Positions 24,443 through 32,304 of a stretch of DNA of 64,000 nucleotides are shown here, piece by piece; within the stretch, counting starts at the first letter, position 1; every line of letters starts with the position of its first letter. The DNA is from Oscillospiraceae bacterium (GTDB taxonomy: Bacteria; Bacillota; Clostridia; Oscillospirales; Acutalibacteraceae). A model generated the notes under the pieces. It had not been told where the DNA came from. It saw only the letters and a program-made list of their open reading frames with translations, and ran no database searches. The stretch is taken from assembly GCA_009779495.1 (NCBI GenBank), contig WRED01000001.1, positions 86,422 to 150,421 of the forward strand, read 5' to 3'. Position numbers and translations under genes: made by a program.

Positions 24443-25594
24443 ATGAACCTTGAAGAACTGCGAAGCGTCATAGACGGGATCGACGACGAGCTTTTGCGTC
24501 TGTTCGTCAGGCGCATGGAGGTTGTGCGCGAGGTCGCGGAGTTCAAAAAAAGCGCCGGAAAGTCCGTGGCGGACAAAAGCCGTGAGCGCGAAATTATGAC
24601 GCGCGTGATCGAGGCCGCGCCCGATTCGATGGACAACATCGTCAAGGCCCTGTTTTCGACCATGTTCAGCTTAAGCCGCGCGTACCAAAGCTCGTATCTG
24701 GCGGGGCAACCCGCGGGGCAAGCGGGGCTGTCCGCGAAAATCGGCCGCGCGCTCGAGTCCACGGCGGCGCTGTTCCCCGATAAGGCCACCGTCGCCTGCC
24801 AGGGCGCGGAGGGCGCGTACTCGCAGATCGCGTGCGACAAGCTGTTCAAAACGCCGAATATCCTGTATTTCAGCCACTTTGAAAACGTGTTCCAAGCGGT
24901 GGAAAAAGGACTTTGCCGTTATGGCATCCTGCCGATTGAGAACAGCTTTCACGGTTCGGTAACGCAGGTGTACGACCTCATGCGCGAGCACGATTTCCAC
25001 ATCGCGAGAAGCATCAAAATGAAGATAAATCATTCCCTGCTGGGCCGCAGCGGAAGCAGGTTGAGCGATATACGCGAAATTTTCTCCCACGAGCAGGCCG
25101 TCTGGCAGTGCGCGGCGTTTCTGCAAAAACTGGACGGCGTAAAAGTGACCGCCTGCGAAAACACCGCGATGGCGGCAAAGGCCGTGGCCGAGTCGGGGCG
25201 TTCGGACGCGGCGGCGATCGCGTCGCCGGAGTGCGCGGGGCTGTACGGCCTGACGCGCCTTCAGCAGGACGTCCAAGACTCTCACAGCAACTTTACGCGC
25301 TTTATCTGCATTTCAAAGGAGCTTGAGATTTACCCGGGCGCTGACAAAATAAGCCTTATGCTGTCCCTTGAGCACCGCCCGGGTTCACTGTTCGAGCTGA
25401 TGTCGAAATTCTCCGCGCTGGGACTTAACCTTACGAAGCTTGAGAGCCGCCCCATCGCGGACAGGGATTTCGAGTTCATGTTCTATTTCGACCTGGACGG
25501 CTCCGTGCGCGAGGAGGCCGTGCTAAAACTGATGGGCGAGCTGTCGGCGGATACGGAACGGTTTGTTTTTTTGGGGAATTACTCTGAAAAATAA
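24443..25594 (+). CDS. pheA: Bifunctional chorismate mutase / prephenate dehydratase
   Basis: Makes phenylpyruvate from chorismate in two steps. Residues 1-85 are an AroQ-type chorismate mutase (RSVIDGIDDELLRLFVRRM), about 110-290 the dehydratase (VACQGAEGAYSQIA, GILPIENSFHGSV, SNFTRFICIS), and the last 75 an ACT domain (LEHRPGSLFELMSKFSALGLNLTKLESRP) for phenylalanine feedback. The catalytic Thr-Arg-Phe (TRF) motif is present. Length 383 residues. It follows aroC across a 316-bp repeat-filled gap. Confidence 0.95.
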   Translation: MNLEELRSVIDGIDDELLRLFVRRMEVVREVAEFKKSAGKSVADKSREREIMTRVIEAAPDSMDNIVKALFSTMFSLSRAYQSSYLAGQPAGQAGLSAKIGRALESTAALFPDKATVACQGAEGAYSQIACDKLFKTPNILYFSHFENVFQAVEKGLCRYGILPIENSFHGSVTQVYDLMREHDFHIARSIKMKINHSLLGRSGSRLSDIREIFSHEQAVWQCAAFLQKLDGVKVTACENTAMAAKAVAESGRSDAAAIASPECAGLYGLTRLQQDVQDSHSNFTRFICISKELEIYPGADKISLMLSLEHRPGSLFELMSKFSALGLNLTKLESRPIADRDFEFMFYFDLDGSVREEAVLKLMGELSADTERFVFLGNYSEK

Positions 25595-25596
25595 TG

Positions 25597-26271
25597 TTAC
25601 CTGAACTCCGAAAAATCTTCCTTGAGCAGCCTTATTCGCCTGATCGTGATCAGCTCCTCCGCAAGTCCCGTTTCGCGTTTCAAGGCCGATATCATCAGCG
25701 AGGGATTCAGGTTGCTTTGGCTTCCGCAGGGCAGCGTCGCCTTTAGCGAGCAAACCGTGCCCGAAGCGGAAATCTCGTACCTGAAAATATGTTCGCAGAT
25801 GTTGATTTGCTTTTGTACTTTATGGCGGCCTTTCTTGCCTGTCTTTTCGGCGGTAAGGAGGCCGCTTTTTATCAGCTCGCCGGATTTTTCGGCGAACGCG
25901 GCGGCGGTCCGCCCTTCGCCGAAAAGCAGCGAGACCCCGTACTCCGCCATGGCGATCGACAACGCTTCATCAGCGGGATCGGCGGCCGCCGTCACCTCAA
26001 TGCCCTCGGGCAAAACGGCGGACAGGCGTTTTTCTATCTCCGCGCCCGTGATTTCGCCCTCGATTTTCATGTCAAGCGGCTCGGCGGCGCTCTCCTGCCC
26101 AAGGGGCAGCGGCGCGAGAAAATTCAGGTACGGGTGCGGATTGAAGCCCTCGGTATACCACAGCGGCAGCCGCGCGCGGCGCACGGCCCGGGTAAAGCAG
26201 CGGTTCATGTCAAGGTGTGAGAGGTACTTCGCCCTGCCCTCTTTTTTAAACCAGACCCTTACAGCGCGCAT
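25597..26271 (-). CDS. TIGR03936/DUF2344 family radical SAM-associated protein
   Basis: A 224-residue protein that begins VRVWFKKEGRAKYLSHLDMNRCFTRAVRRA and continues with GFNPHPYLNFLAPLPLG, both hallmarks of the family that is always found next to or fused with the TIGR03960 B12-binding radical SAM protein. It lacks radical SAM cysteines. It is thought to act with the partner in tRNA or ribosome-related modification, but the reaction is not established. ATG 26271 has GGAGGTGAG upstream and overlaps the partner's end by 26 bp. It is convergent with pheA (2 bp apart). Confidence 0.88.
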   Translation of the reverse strand: MRAVRVWFKKEGRAKYLSHLDMNRCFTRAVRRARLPLWYTEGFNPHPYLNFLAPLPLGQESAAEPLDMKIEGEITGAEIEKRLSAVLPEGIEVTAAADPADEALSIAMAEYGVSLLFGEGRTAAAFAEKSGELIKSGLLTAEKTGKKGRHKVQKQINICEHIFRYEISASGTVCSLKATLPCGSQSNLNPSLMISALKRETGLAEELITIRRIRLLKEDFSEFR

Positions 26272-28102
26272 CGCACTCACCTCCGTTCAGTTTGTCCGCG
26301 CCGCAAACCGCGCATTTTACGCGGCAGTGAGGCGTCGTCTCGTTTTCCCCGGCCTTTTTGCTTTCCTTTATCAGAAATTCCTTACTTACGCCGTAGTCCA
26401 TGTGATCCCACGGCAGAACCTCGCCGCAGTCACGGCGGCGGTTCGCGTAAAACGCCACGGACAGCCCATGCTCCATGAACGCTTCCTCCCAAAACCCGAA
26501 GTTAAAAAGCTCGTCCCAGCCGTCAAAGCGGCAGCCCTTTTCCCACGCGGTTTTGATCACAGCGGCCAGTCGCCTGTCGCCCCGGGCGAGCGCCGCCTCT
26601 AAAAGGCTCGTCTGGGTTTTGTGACAACTCAGGCTGATTTTTTTTGTCCTGATGTGAGAAAACAGGCCGCGCTGCTTTTCCTCCAGCTGTTCGCGCGTGT
26701 CCTGCGGCTCCCACTGGAAGGGAGTGAACGGTTTCGGCACGAAAGACGACACGCTGACCGACACCGTCACGCCCTTGCCCTTGGGCTTGTTCGGATTCGC
26801 GTAGTATTCGTCCACGACCTTTTGCGCAAGCTCCGCTATGCCCGCGACGTCCTCCGGCGTTTCCGTGGGCAGGCCCAGCATGAAGTAGAGCTTGACAGAC
26901 GTCCAGCCGCCTTCGAAAGCCTGCCGCGCTGTCGAAAGCATCTCCTGCTCGGTGACGTTTTTATTGATGGCGTCGCGGAGCCGCTGGGTGCCCGCCTCGG
27001 GCGCGAAGGTCAAAGAGCTTCTGCGCACACCGGACAGCTTTTCCATCAGCTCTTTGGGGAAGTTGTCCGCCCGCAGGCTCGGCAGGGCGATGTTGATTTT
27101 TTCATCGTCCGTCCACGCGACGAGTCTTGTGAGCAGCTCCTCCATTTTGGTGTAGTCGCTGGCGCTTAAGGAGCAAAGGGAAATCTCGTCGCTGCCTGTG
27201 GACAGGCATATGTCCCGGCATTGGCGGTCAACCGTTTCCGGGCTTTTCTCGCGTATGGGACGGTAGATGAACCCGGCCTGACAAAAGCGGCAGCCACGGA
27301 TGCAGCCGCGGAAAATCTCCGTCACGGCGCGGTCATGGACGACCTCGACGGACGGCACGACGAAGCTTTCGGGGAAGAACATGGCGTCCAAATCGCGAAC
27401 GACGCTCTTCTTTATTTTCGCGGGCGCGTCACCCTGCGGCGTGACGGCCCTCACGGTTCCATCCCCGTTATAGCTGACATCGTAAAGCGACGGCACGTAA
27501 ACGCCCGGAAGCTTTGACGCGGCCAGCAGGAACTCTTTCTTTGACGAGCCTTTTTCCTTGTGTGCAATCAAAAGGTCAATCAGCGTATTGGTTATCTCCT
27601 CGCCGTCGCCGGGCAAAAATATATCGGCGAAAGCGTGGACAGGCTCGGCGTTACAGACGCACGGCCCGCCCGCTATGACGATCGGCGTCAGGGCGGTCCG
27701 CTCCGCGCTTTCAAGGGGCAAACCGGCTAAGTCGAGCATGTTAAGCATGTTCGTGTAGCACAGCTCGTATTGCAGCGTGAAGCCGATGAGGTCAAAATCG
27801 CGTATGGGGTCACCGCTTTCAAGGCCGTAGAGCAAAACGCCGCGCTTTCTCATCTGCTCCTCCATGTCGCCCCAGGGCGCGAAAACACGCTCGCACCAGG
27901 TGTCCTCACGGGCGTTGGCAAGGGCGTAAAGTATCTTCATGCCAAGATGAGACATGCCGATCTCGTAGGAGTCGGGGAAGCAGAACGCGTAGCGGAGCCT
28001 TATGCTGTCTTTGTCTTTTACAACGCTGTTCAGCTCGCCGCCGGTATAGCGGCCGGGCTTTTGGACGGATTGCAGGCAGGCTTCGAGTTGTGGGTTAAGC
28101 AT
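26246..28102 (-). CDS. TIGR03960 family B12-binding radical SAM protein
   Basis: A 618-residue radical SAM enzyme. Residues 1-190 form a cobalamin-binding-like domain (FCFPDSYEIGMSHLG, TPIVIAGGPCVCNAEP), then the iron-sulfur motif CIRGCRFC (CxxxCxxC), with SLCSLSASDY and FAPEAGTQRLRDAINK typical of the family, and a C-terminal cysteine pair in CRVKCAVCGADK. The start ATG 28102 has AGGAGG 4 nt upstream. It forms a translationally coupled pair with the DUF2344 gene. The substrate is unproven. Confidence 0.9.
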   Translation of the reverse strand: MLNPQLEACLQSVQKPGRYTGGELNSVVKDKDSIRLRYAFCFPDSYEIGMSHLGMKILYALANAREDTWCERVFAPWGDMEEQMRKRGVLLYGLESGDPIRDFDLIGFTLQYELCYTNMLNMLDLAGLPLESAERTALTPIVIAGGPCVCNAEPVHAFADIFLPGDGEEITNTLIDLLIAHKEKGSSKKEFLLAASKLPGVYVPSLYDVSYNGDGTVRAVTPQGDAPAKIKKSVVRDLDAMFFPESFVVPSVEVVHDRAVTEIFRGCIRGCRFCQAGFIYRPIREKSPETVDRQCRDICLSTGSDEISLCSLSASDYTKMEELLTRLVAWTDDEKINIALPSLRADNFPKELMEKLSGVRRSSLTFAPEAGTQRLRDAINKNVTEQEMLSTARQAFEGGWTSVKLYFMLGLPTETPEDVAGIAELAQKVVDEYYANPNKPKGKGVTVSVSVSSFVPKPFTPFQWEPQDTREQLEEKQRGLFSHIRTKKISLSCHKTQTSLLEAALARGDRRLAAVIKTAWEKGCRFDGWDELFNFGFWEEAFMEHGLSVAFYANRRRDCGEVLPWDHMDYGVSKEFLIKESKKAGENETTPHCRVKCAVCGADKLNGGECDARCKGLV

Positions 28103-28153
28103 ATGTCCTCCTATTACTTGATAGACTATATTTAGAGCTTTTAAAAATTTCAC

Positions 28154-28182
28154 TTGCACATTTTGTGTTTTTATAGTATAAT
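28154..28182 (+). promoter_or_regulatory. Promoter of the sigma-like/LRR gene
   Basis: TTGCAC (28154-28159), 17-bp spacer, TATAAT (28177-28182), 40 bp before the start codon. Confidence 0.65.
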
Positions 28183-28222
28183 TAGATGTTAGAGGGTATC
28201 TTTATATTGGGGGGAATGTCGA

Positions 28223-30319
28223 TTGAACCGTCTGGGAACATGGAAGCTCATCCTGATGGCCCGGGAGGGCGACCGCAAGGCTATCAAAGCGCTGTTTGAG
28301 TCAACCTGCCGCGCCGCTTATCTCTTGGCGCTCACCATCACGAAAGATAAAGAAACGGCGCGCGGCATTTTGATCGACAGCTACACAGAGATATTCCAAA
28401 ATCTTGACAGCCTCGGCGAAAGCTCCGGCTTTTTGGACACGCTTTGCGGGCAGGCTGTCCGCCAAGCCGAGAAAGCGCTTCCCTCCGCGCCGCGTTACAA
28501 ATTCGACGCATCGGCGGAAAAGCAGCGCGAGCTGTGGAATCCCGATCCAGGCGCGATCACCGAGTTTGAAACGCTCCCGGGGCTTGACCTCTCCGGCGCG
28601 GCTGACAATGTGCTTGACATTTTCGAGATGCTTGAGCTATCTTCGCGGCTCTCGGCTTACCTGTTTTACTTCGCGGAGATAGAGCCGGCCGCTATCGCGT
28701 CACTGCTGGGCGCAAGCGAGGCGTGCATACGCGGCACGCTTTTCGGCGTGGGTCAGACGGTCATCCCGCAGATCGGGCAGATACAAAAGACCATACCTGC
28801 GCTTAGGGGCGCGTCCGCCGAGTCGGTCATCTTATGGGCGCTGCAAAATACGAAAAAACACGCTATGCGCGGCGATGTCATTGAGGACTGTTTCGGGCAA
28901 ATGGTGTCCGGGCTTGTGGCCGCGGGCGCGCTTGAGCCTGAAATCGCCGCCGGCCCGTCCGAGCCTTATCTTGATTTGGGTGTGGACATTCCGCTACAGG
29001 ATATGGGCGTGCCGAATAAATCCGACGGATATTCGCTTCAGCGGTTTTTGAAAGTCTTTTTCATTGTCATGATCGTCGCGGTGCTGTTCGGCGCGGCATT
29101 CGGGTTGAAACGCATACGTGACTACAATATGCAGCGCGCGGAGATAAACAGAAGCCAAAGCCGCACGACGCTTCCGTATTCCGAAATCGAGTTCCCGACG
29201 TCGGGCCTTGTTTTCTCGACGGAATATTCAAAGACGCAGCCTACGGAGCAGTCCCCCGTATCTACTGCCACGGGATCGGCCTCCCTGTCAAGCACGGCGG
29301 AGATACCGACCGAAACGACGACACGGGACATTTTGCAGGGGCTTGAATACTCCGTCTCAGGCAACAGCGTAACGATCACGCGATACAGCGATTCGCGCGC
29401 CAGCGTGGAAATACCGCAGACGATAAACGGCCTTACGGTGACGGCCATCGGGGTCAACGCTTTTTACAATTCCACGGTGCAGAGCGTCAAAATCCCCCCC
29501 ACCGTGAACTCCATCGGCGCCAGCGCGTTTTATAACTGCACGAGCCTGAGCAGTATCATCATCCCGCCCGGCGTCACGAAAATTCCTGAAAACGCTTTCA
29601 GGGGTTGCTCCAGCCTGACCACCGTGTCAATTCCCAACACCGTGACGTTCATCGGCGCGCAGGCTTTTTACAAGTGCTTTTCACTGCGCGATATCGCCGT
29701 ACCGTCAAGCGTGACGCATCTGGGGGACTGGGCTTTCGCGAACTGTACGTCGCTGACCTCCATCACCATTCCCGGCGCGGTTATGTACGTAGGCAAATCA
29801 CTGTTTTACGAGTGCACCGCGCTGACCAGCTGCTCGCTGTCCGTCGCGCCGCAGACGACGGCTTTGGGCGAGTGGATGTTCTTCGGCTGCGTAAGTCTGC
29901 GCTCTTTCGCCGTTCCGCACAGCGTCACGGCCATCCCGCCCAACTGCTTCTACGGCTGCCGGGGACTGCAAACGGTATCGTTCCCGTTCGGCCTGCATAC
30001 CATCGGCGACAGCGCGTTTTTCGACTGCTCGTCCCTCGCCGGCGTCAGCTTCGGACCCAATCTCAGGCGCATCGGCAGTTCCGCGTTCTCCGGCTGTACG
30101 TCTATCAAACGCATCGACCTCCCTGCCGGGGCGACGACTTTAGGCGCGCAGGCCTTTGCCGGATGCACGGGGCTTGAACATGCCATGCTGCCCGCGTCGG
30201 TAAACGATATCGGAACAGGAACGTTCGCGGGATGCTCGGCGCTGACGATCACCTGCGCAGCGGGATCGTATGCGGAAACGTATGCGGAACGCAACGGCAT
30301 AAAACATACGGCGGCATAA
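28223..30319 (+). CDS. Transmembrane fusion: ECF-sigma-like cytoplasmic domain plus BspA-type LRR ectodomain
   Basis: A 698-residue protein with three parts. Residues 7-65 resemble sigma70 region 2 of ECF factors (LILMAREGDRKAIKALFEST, then TARGILIDSYTEIFQNLDSL), and 140-178 resemble region 4 (LSAYLFYFAEIEPAAIASLL, ASEACIRGTLF). A membrane helix follows at about 276-296 (FFIVMIVAVLFGAAFGL), then a Ser/Thr linker (about 310-368). Residues 400-690 hold about a dozen BspA-like LRR units of 23 residues (IGASAFYNCTSLSSIIIPPG). There is no signal peptide, so the N-terminus should be inside and the LRRs outside. TTG start with GGGGGG about 8 nt upstream. The fusion is unusual; a membrane-tethered regulator is one reading, a degenerate sigma fold used as a cytoplasmic anchor another. 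Confidence 0.75.
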   Translation: MNRLGTWKLILMAREGDRKAIKALFESTCRAAYLLALTITKDKETARGILIDSYTEIFQNLDSLGESSGFLDTLCGQAVRQAEKALPSAPRYKFDASAEKQRELWNPDPGAITEFETLPGLDLSGAADNVLDIFEMLELSSRLSAYLFYFAEIEPAAIASLLGASEACIRGTLFGVGQTVIPQIGQIQKTIPALRGASAESVILWALQNTKKHAMRGDVIEDCFGQMVSGLVAAGALEPEIAAGPSEPYLDLGVDIPLQDMGVPNKSDGYSLQRFLKVFFIVMIVAVLFGAAFGLKRIRDYNMQRAEINRSQSRTTLPYSEIEFPTSGLVFSTEYSKTQPTEQSPVSTATGSASLSSTAEIPTETTTRDILQGLEYSVSGNSVTITRYSDSRASVEIPQTINGLTVTAIGVNAFYNSTVQSVKIPPTVNSIGASAFYNCTSLSSIIIPPGVTKIPENAFRGCSSLTTVSIPNTVTFIGAQAFYKCFSLRDIAVPSSVTHLGDWAFANCTSLTSITIPGAVMYVGKSLFYECTALTSCSLSVAPQTTALGEWMFFGCVSLRSFAVPHSVTAIPPNCFYGCRGLQTVSFPFGLHTIGDSAFFDCSSLAGVSFGPNLRRIGSSAFSGCTSIKRIDLPAGATTLGAQAFAGCTGLEHAMLPASVNDIGTGTFAGCSALTITCAAGSYAETYAERNGIKHTAA

Positions 30320-30333
30320 CGCAATTCATCCCT

Positions 30334-30382
30334 AGGGCGTGTTTGAAAAAATCCCCGTGTGCGGATTTTTCAAACACGCCCT
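30334..30382. terminator. Strong bidirectional terminator
   Basis: AGGGCGTGTTTG... (30334-30354) pairs with ...CAAACACGCCCT (30363-30382) in a stem of about 20 pairs with A/T runs on each side. It ends both the LRR fusion gene (plus) and the repressor gene (minus), whose stop codon lies at its edge. Confidence 0.88.
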
Positions 30383-30971
30383 ACAGATATTTTCTTCTAA
30401 GCTCCACAATCTTCCCTATAATCGCGACGGGCGTCTCCCTGATCTCGTCCTCCGTGAACAGAATCGGCTCAAACTCCGCATTAAAAGGCGCAAGCATGAT
30501 GCTTGTGCCTTTTTTTATTACGCGCCTTGCCACGGCATCCTCCCGCCCGATCAGTACGAGCGCAAGCTCCCCGCTGTTCACGCTGTCCTGCCGCCGGACG
30601 ATCAGGATGTCCCCGGCGGAAAAAACCGGCCGCATCGCTTCTCCCGCCGCCTTTATCGCGAAGTGCTCCCCGCTGTCAGCCATATCCGCCGTGATCGGTT
30701 CAAACTGAACGATCTCGCCGTCCCGGGGAGGTTTCATGCCGCCGCGGATGTGGTCGATGACGGGAATCTTCTCACTGAGTCCCGCGTCGGTTCCCAAAAT
30801 CATATCGACCGAAACATTGAAGCAGGCGGCCATCTTCACCAGACTGTCCAAGTCTGGTTTTGTTCTGCCCTGCTCCCACTGGCTGACGGCTGTCTGATGC
30901 ACCCCGCAGATACCGGCAAGCTCTATCTGCGAAAGCTTTTTTTGTCGGCGAAGTATACGGATCATGTCCAT
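30381..30971 (-). CDS. XRE-S24 repressor lacking the catalytic Ser-Lys dyad
   Basis: A 196-residue CI/LexA-like protein: an XRE helix-turn-helix at residues 3-58 (LSQIELAGICGVHQTAVSQW) and an S24 peptidase-like C-domain from about 85. In active family members the nucleophile sits in GxSM and the general base is Lys in a VKR strand 37 residues later. Here the positions read GEAMRP (Ala112) and AVARRV (Arg149), with the same 37-residue spacing, so self-cleavage should be impossible. A phage-type repressor that must be relieved some other way is inferred. ATG 30971 has GAGGGGA upstream; it is divergent from the sigma4-XRE gene. Confidence 0.85.
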   Translation of the reverse strand: MDMIRILRRQKKLSQIELAGICGVHQTAVSQWEQGRTKPDLDSLVKMAACFNVSVDMILGTDAGLSEKIPVIDHIRGGMKPPRDGEIVQFEPITADMADSGEHFAIKAAGEAMRPVFSAGDILIVRRQDSVNSGELALVLIGREDAVARRVIKKGTSIMLAPFNAEFEPILFTEDEIRETPVAIIGKIVELRRKYL

Positions 30972-31007
30972 ATTGATAATCCCCTCTTATTAAAGTTTTA
31001 TCCCCTG

Positions 31008-31117
31008 TAGTAGTATTATCAGCCATACTATTAAATTCGTCAAGAAAAATCGAATAAATATAAATTATACTATTGACTTTTCGCGACTTTCCTGCTAATA
31101 TAATAGTGTTACTATTA
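31008..31117. promoter_or_regulatory. Divergent promoters and repeated operators of the phage-type switch
   Basis: Minus-strand promoter for the repressor: TTGACG (31043-31038), 17 bp, GATAAT (31020-31015). Plus-strand promoter for the regulator: TTGACT (31073-31078), 17 bp, TAATAT (31096-31101). ACTATT-type boxes recur: the perfect inverted repeat TAATAGT-GTT-ACTATTA (31101-31117) on the plus start site, ATACTATTAA at 31025-31034 inside the repressor promoter, ATACTATTGA near 31068-31077 on the plus -35, and TAGTAGTATTA at 31008-31018. This resembles a lambda-like multi-operator switch. Confidence 0.75.
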
Positions 31118-31134
31118 ACAAGGAGGCTGAACTC

Positions 31135-31764
31135 ATGATTTCGCCGGAGGAACCTCGCCCGACCTGCGATGAAGCGGCGATCGCGCGGCTTTCCTATCTG
31201 AACTGGGAGCGTTCCCGGGCGGAGGGGCTTTCAGAATATGTCTACAGGCGGCGCGCGGTGGACCTGTCGTTTCTCACGGCGGAGGTCGTAAAAAGCGAGC
31301 TGACCGACAACGAGCGCAACGTGATCGAGCTTGTCTACTACAGGCGGAAAAAGCTGTCTGACGCGGCCAAGGACATGGACCGGGATAAATCGACCGTCAA
31401 GCGAACGCTTCAGCGCGCGGAGGAAAAAATACAGCATCATCTTAAATATGCCATTTCATACCAATACAATCTTAAAACGGTATCGTTTCTGCCTGTGGCA
31501 GTGCGCGAGGCCTTGGCCGTAGCGGCGTGGCGGCTGTACTCGCCGGAAACCTTCGGGGAACGGCTTCGCAAGCTGCGTCTGAGCGAAAATATCGGTATGG
31601 AAACGCTGGCGGACGCTCTCGCGCTCCCGGAATCAAGGCTAGAAGCGCTGGAGTCCGGGCAAGAAAGCCCGACCGCGCCGGAGACCGTCGCGCTGGCCGC
31701 GTTTTTCGGGCGGACGACGGACTACCTGCTAACAGGAGAAAGGGGAGGTTCATATGATGTATAA
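31135..31764 (+). CDS. Two-HTH regulator: sigma70 region 4-like plus XRE domain
   Basis: A 209-residue protein. Residues 55-105 look like sigma region 4 or phage late-activator HTH (LTDNERNVIELVYYRRKKLS, then DRDKSTVKRTLQRAEEKIQ), and residues 140-200 form an XRE domain (FGERLRKLRLSENIGMETLA, ending FFGRTTDYLLTGE). I do not know a named family with this order. ATG with AAGGAGG 8 nt upstream. It is divergent from the dead S24 repressor and is followed by a small gene (overlap 11 bp) and a holin. It likely activates the small cluster (inference). Confidence 0.72.
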   Translation: MISPEEPRPTCDEAAIARLSYLNWERSRAEGLSEYVYRRRAVDLSFLTAEVVKSELTDNERNVIELVYYRRKKLSDAAKDMDRDKSTVKRTLQRAEEKIQHHLKYAISYQYNLKTVSFLPVAVREALAVAAWRLYSPETFGERLRKLRLSENIGMETLADALALPESRLEALESGQESPTAPETVALAAFFGRTTDYLLTGERGGSYDV

Positions 31765-31987
31765 AACGCTCGCGGAGCTATCCGGGGACTACTATGACAG
31801 CGCGGCGATTCAGGAGGAGCTTATCATGAAAAACCGCGCAAAGCTTGCGGCGGCGCGGCGGCGCGGCGATAAAAATGAGGAGGTTCGCCTGACCCGGCTC
31901 ATTTACGTTCTGTACGCCCAACGCAGGGAGCTTTTAGAAACAGCGGCAAAACTCAAGCATTATTACAGAAATTCAACGTATACATAA
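31754..31987 (+). CDS. Small helical protein in the switch cluster
   Basis: A 77-residue, highly charged, probably all-helical protein (ELIMKNRAKLAAARRRGDKN, later LETAAKLKHYYRN) with no membrane segment. It starts inside the end of the sigma4-XRE gene (11-bp overlap) with GGGGAGG upstream, and lies 21 bp before the holin. Similar small coiled proteins occur between phage regulators and lysis genes. Function unknown. Confidence 0.7.
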   Translation: MMYKTLAELSGDYYDSAAIQEELIMKNRAKLAAARRRGDKNEEVRLTRLIYVLYAQRRELLETAAKLKHYYRNSTYT

Positions 31988-32008
31988 ATATAGAGAGGAG
32001 GTTTAACT

Positions 32009-32251
32009 GTGGAATATATCGTGGAAAAAGCGCTGGTATTGATTCCCGCGCTGTTCGTTTTGGGCAAGATCATCAAAAGCATCGAAAAGATACCGAACAA
32101 GTTCATTCCGCTGATTTTGCTGGTGTTCGGCGTGAGCGGGACGCTGCTGCTTTTGGGGCCGTCGGTAGACGCGGCGATACAGGGTGTGCTTGTGACGGGC
32201 GTGACGGTTTACGGGCACCAGGTGTTTAAGCAGCTGACGCAGGAGGAATAG
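32009..32251 (+). CDS. Phage holin family protein
   Basis: An 80-residue membrane protein with two or three hydrophobic helices (ALVLIPALFVLGKII, FIPLILLVFGVSGTLLLLG, IQGVLVTGVTVYG) and a short charged tail. It resembles the phage holin family with Hol44-type members (PF16079): PNKFIPLILLVFG and DAAIQGVLVTG are typical. GTG start with GAGGAGG 7 nt upstream. No endolysin or other phage gene follows; the next gene is on the other strand, so this is a lone holin under a phage-like switch. Confidence 0.82.
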   Translation: MEYIVEKALVLIPALFVLGKIIKSIEKIPNKFIPLILLVFGVSGTLLLLGPSVDAAIQGVLVTGVTVYGHQVFKQLTQEE

Positions 32252-32304
32252 GCAGGGAAATGGGCGGCATCGTTGTTGATGCCGCCCTTGGTTTATTATG
32301 GGAT

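Noticed and set aside
30381..32251. Complete prophage
   Set aside because: Only regulators, one small protein and a holin are present; no integrase, packaging, structural or lysin genes follow.
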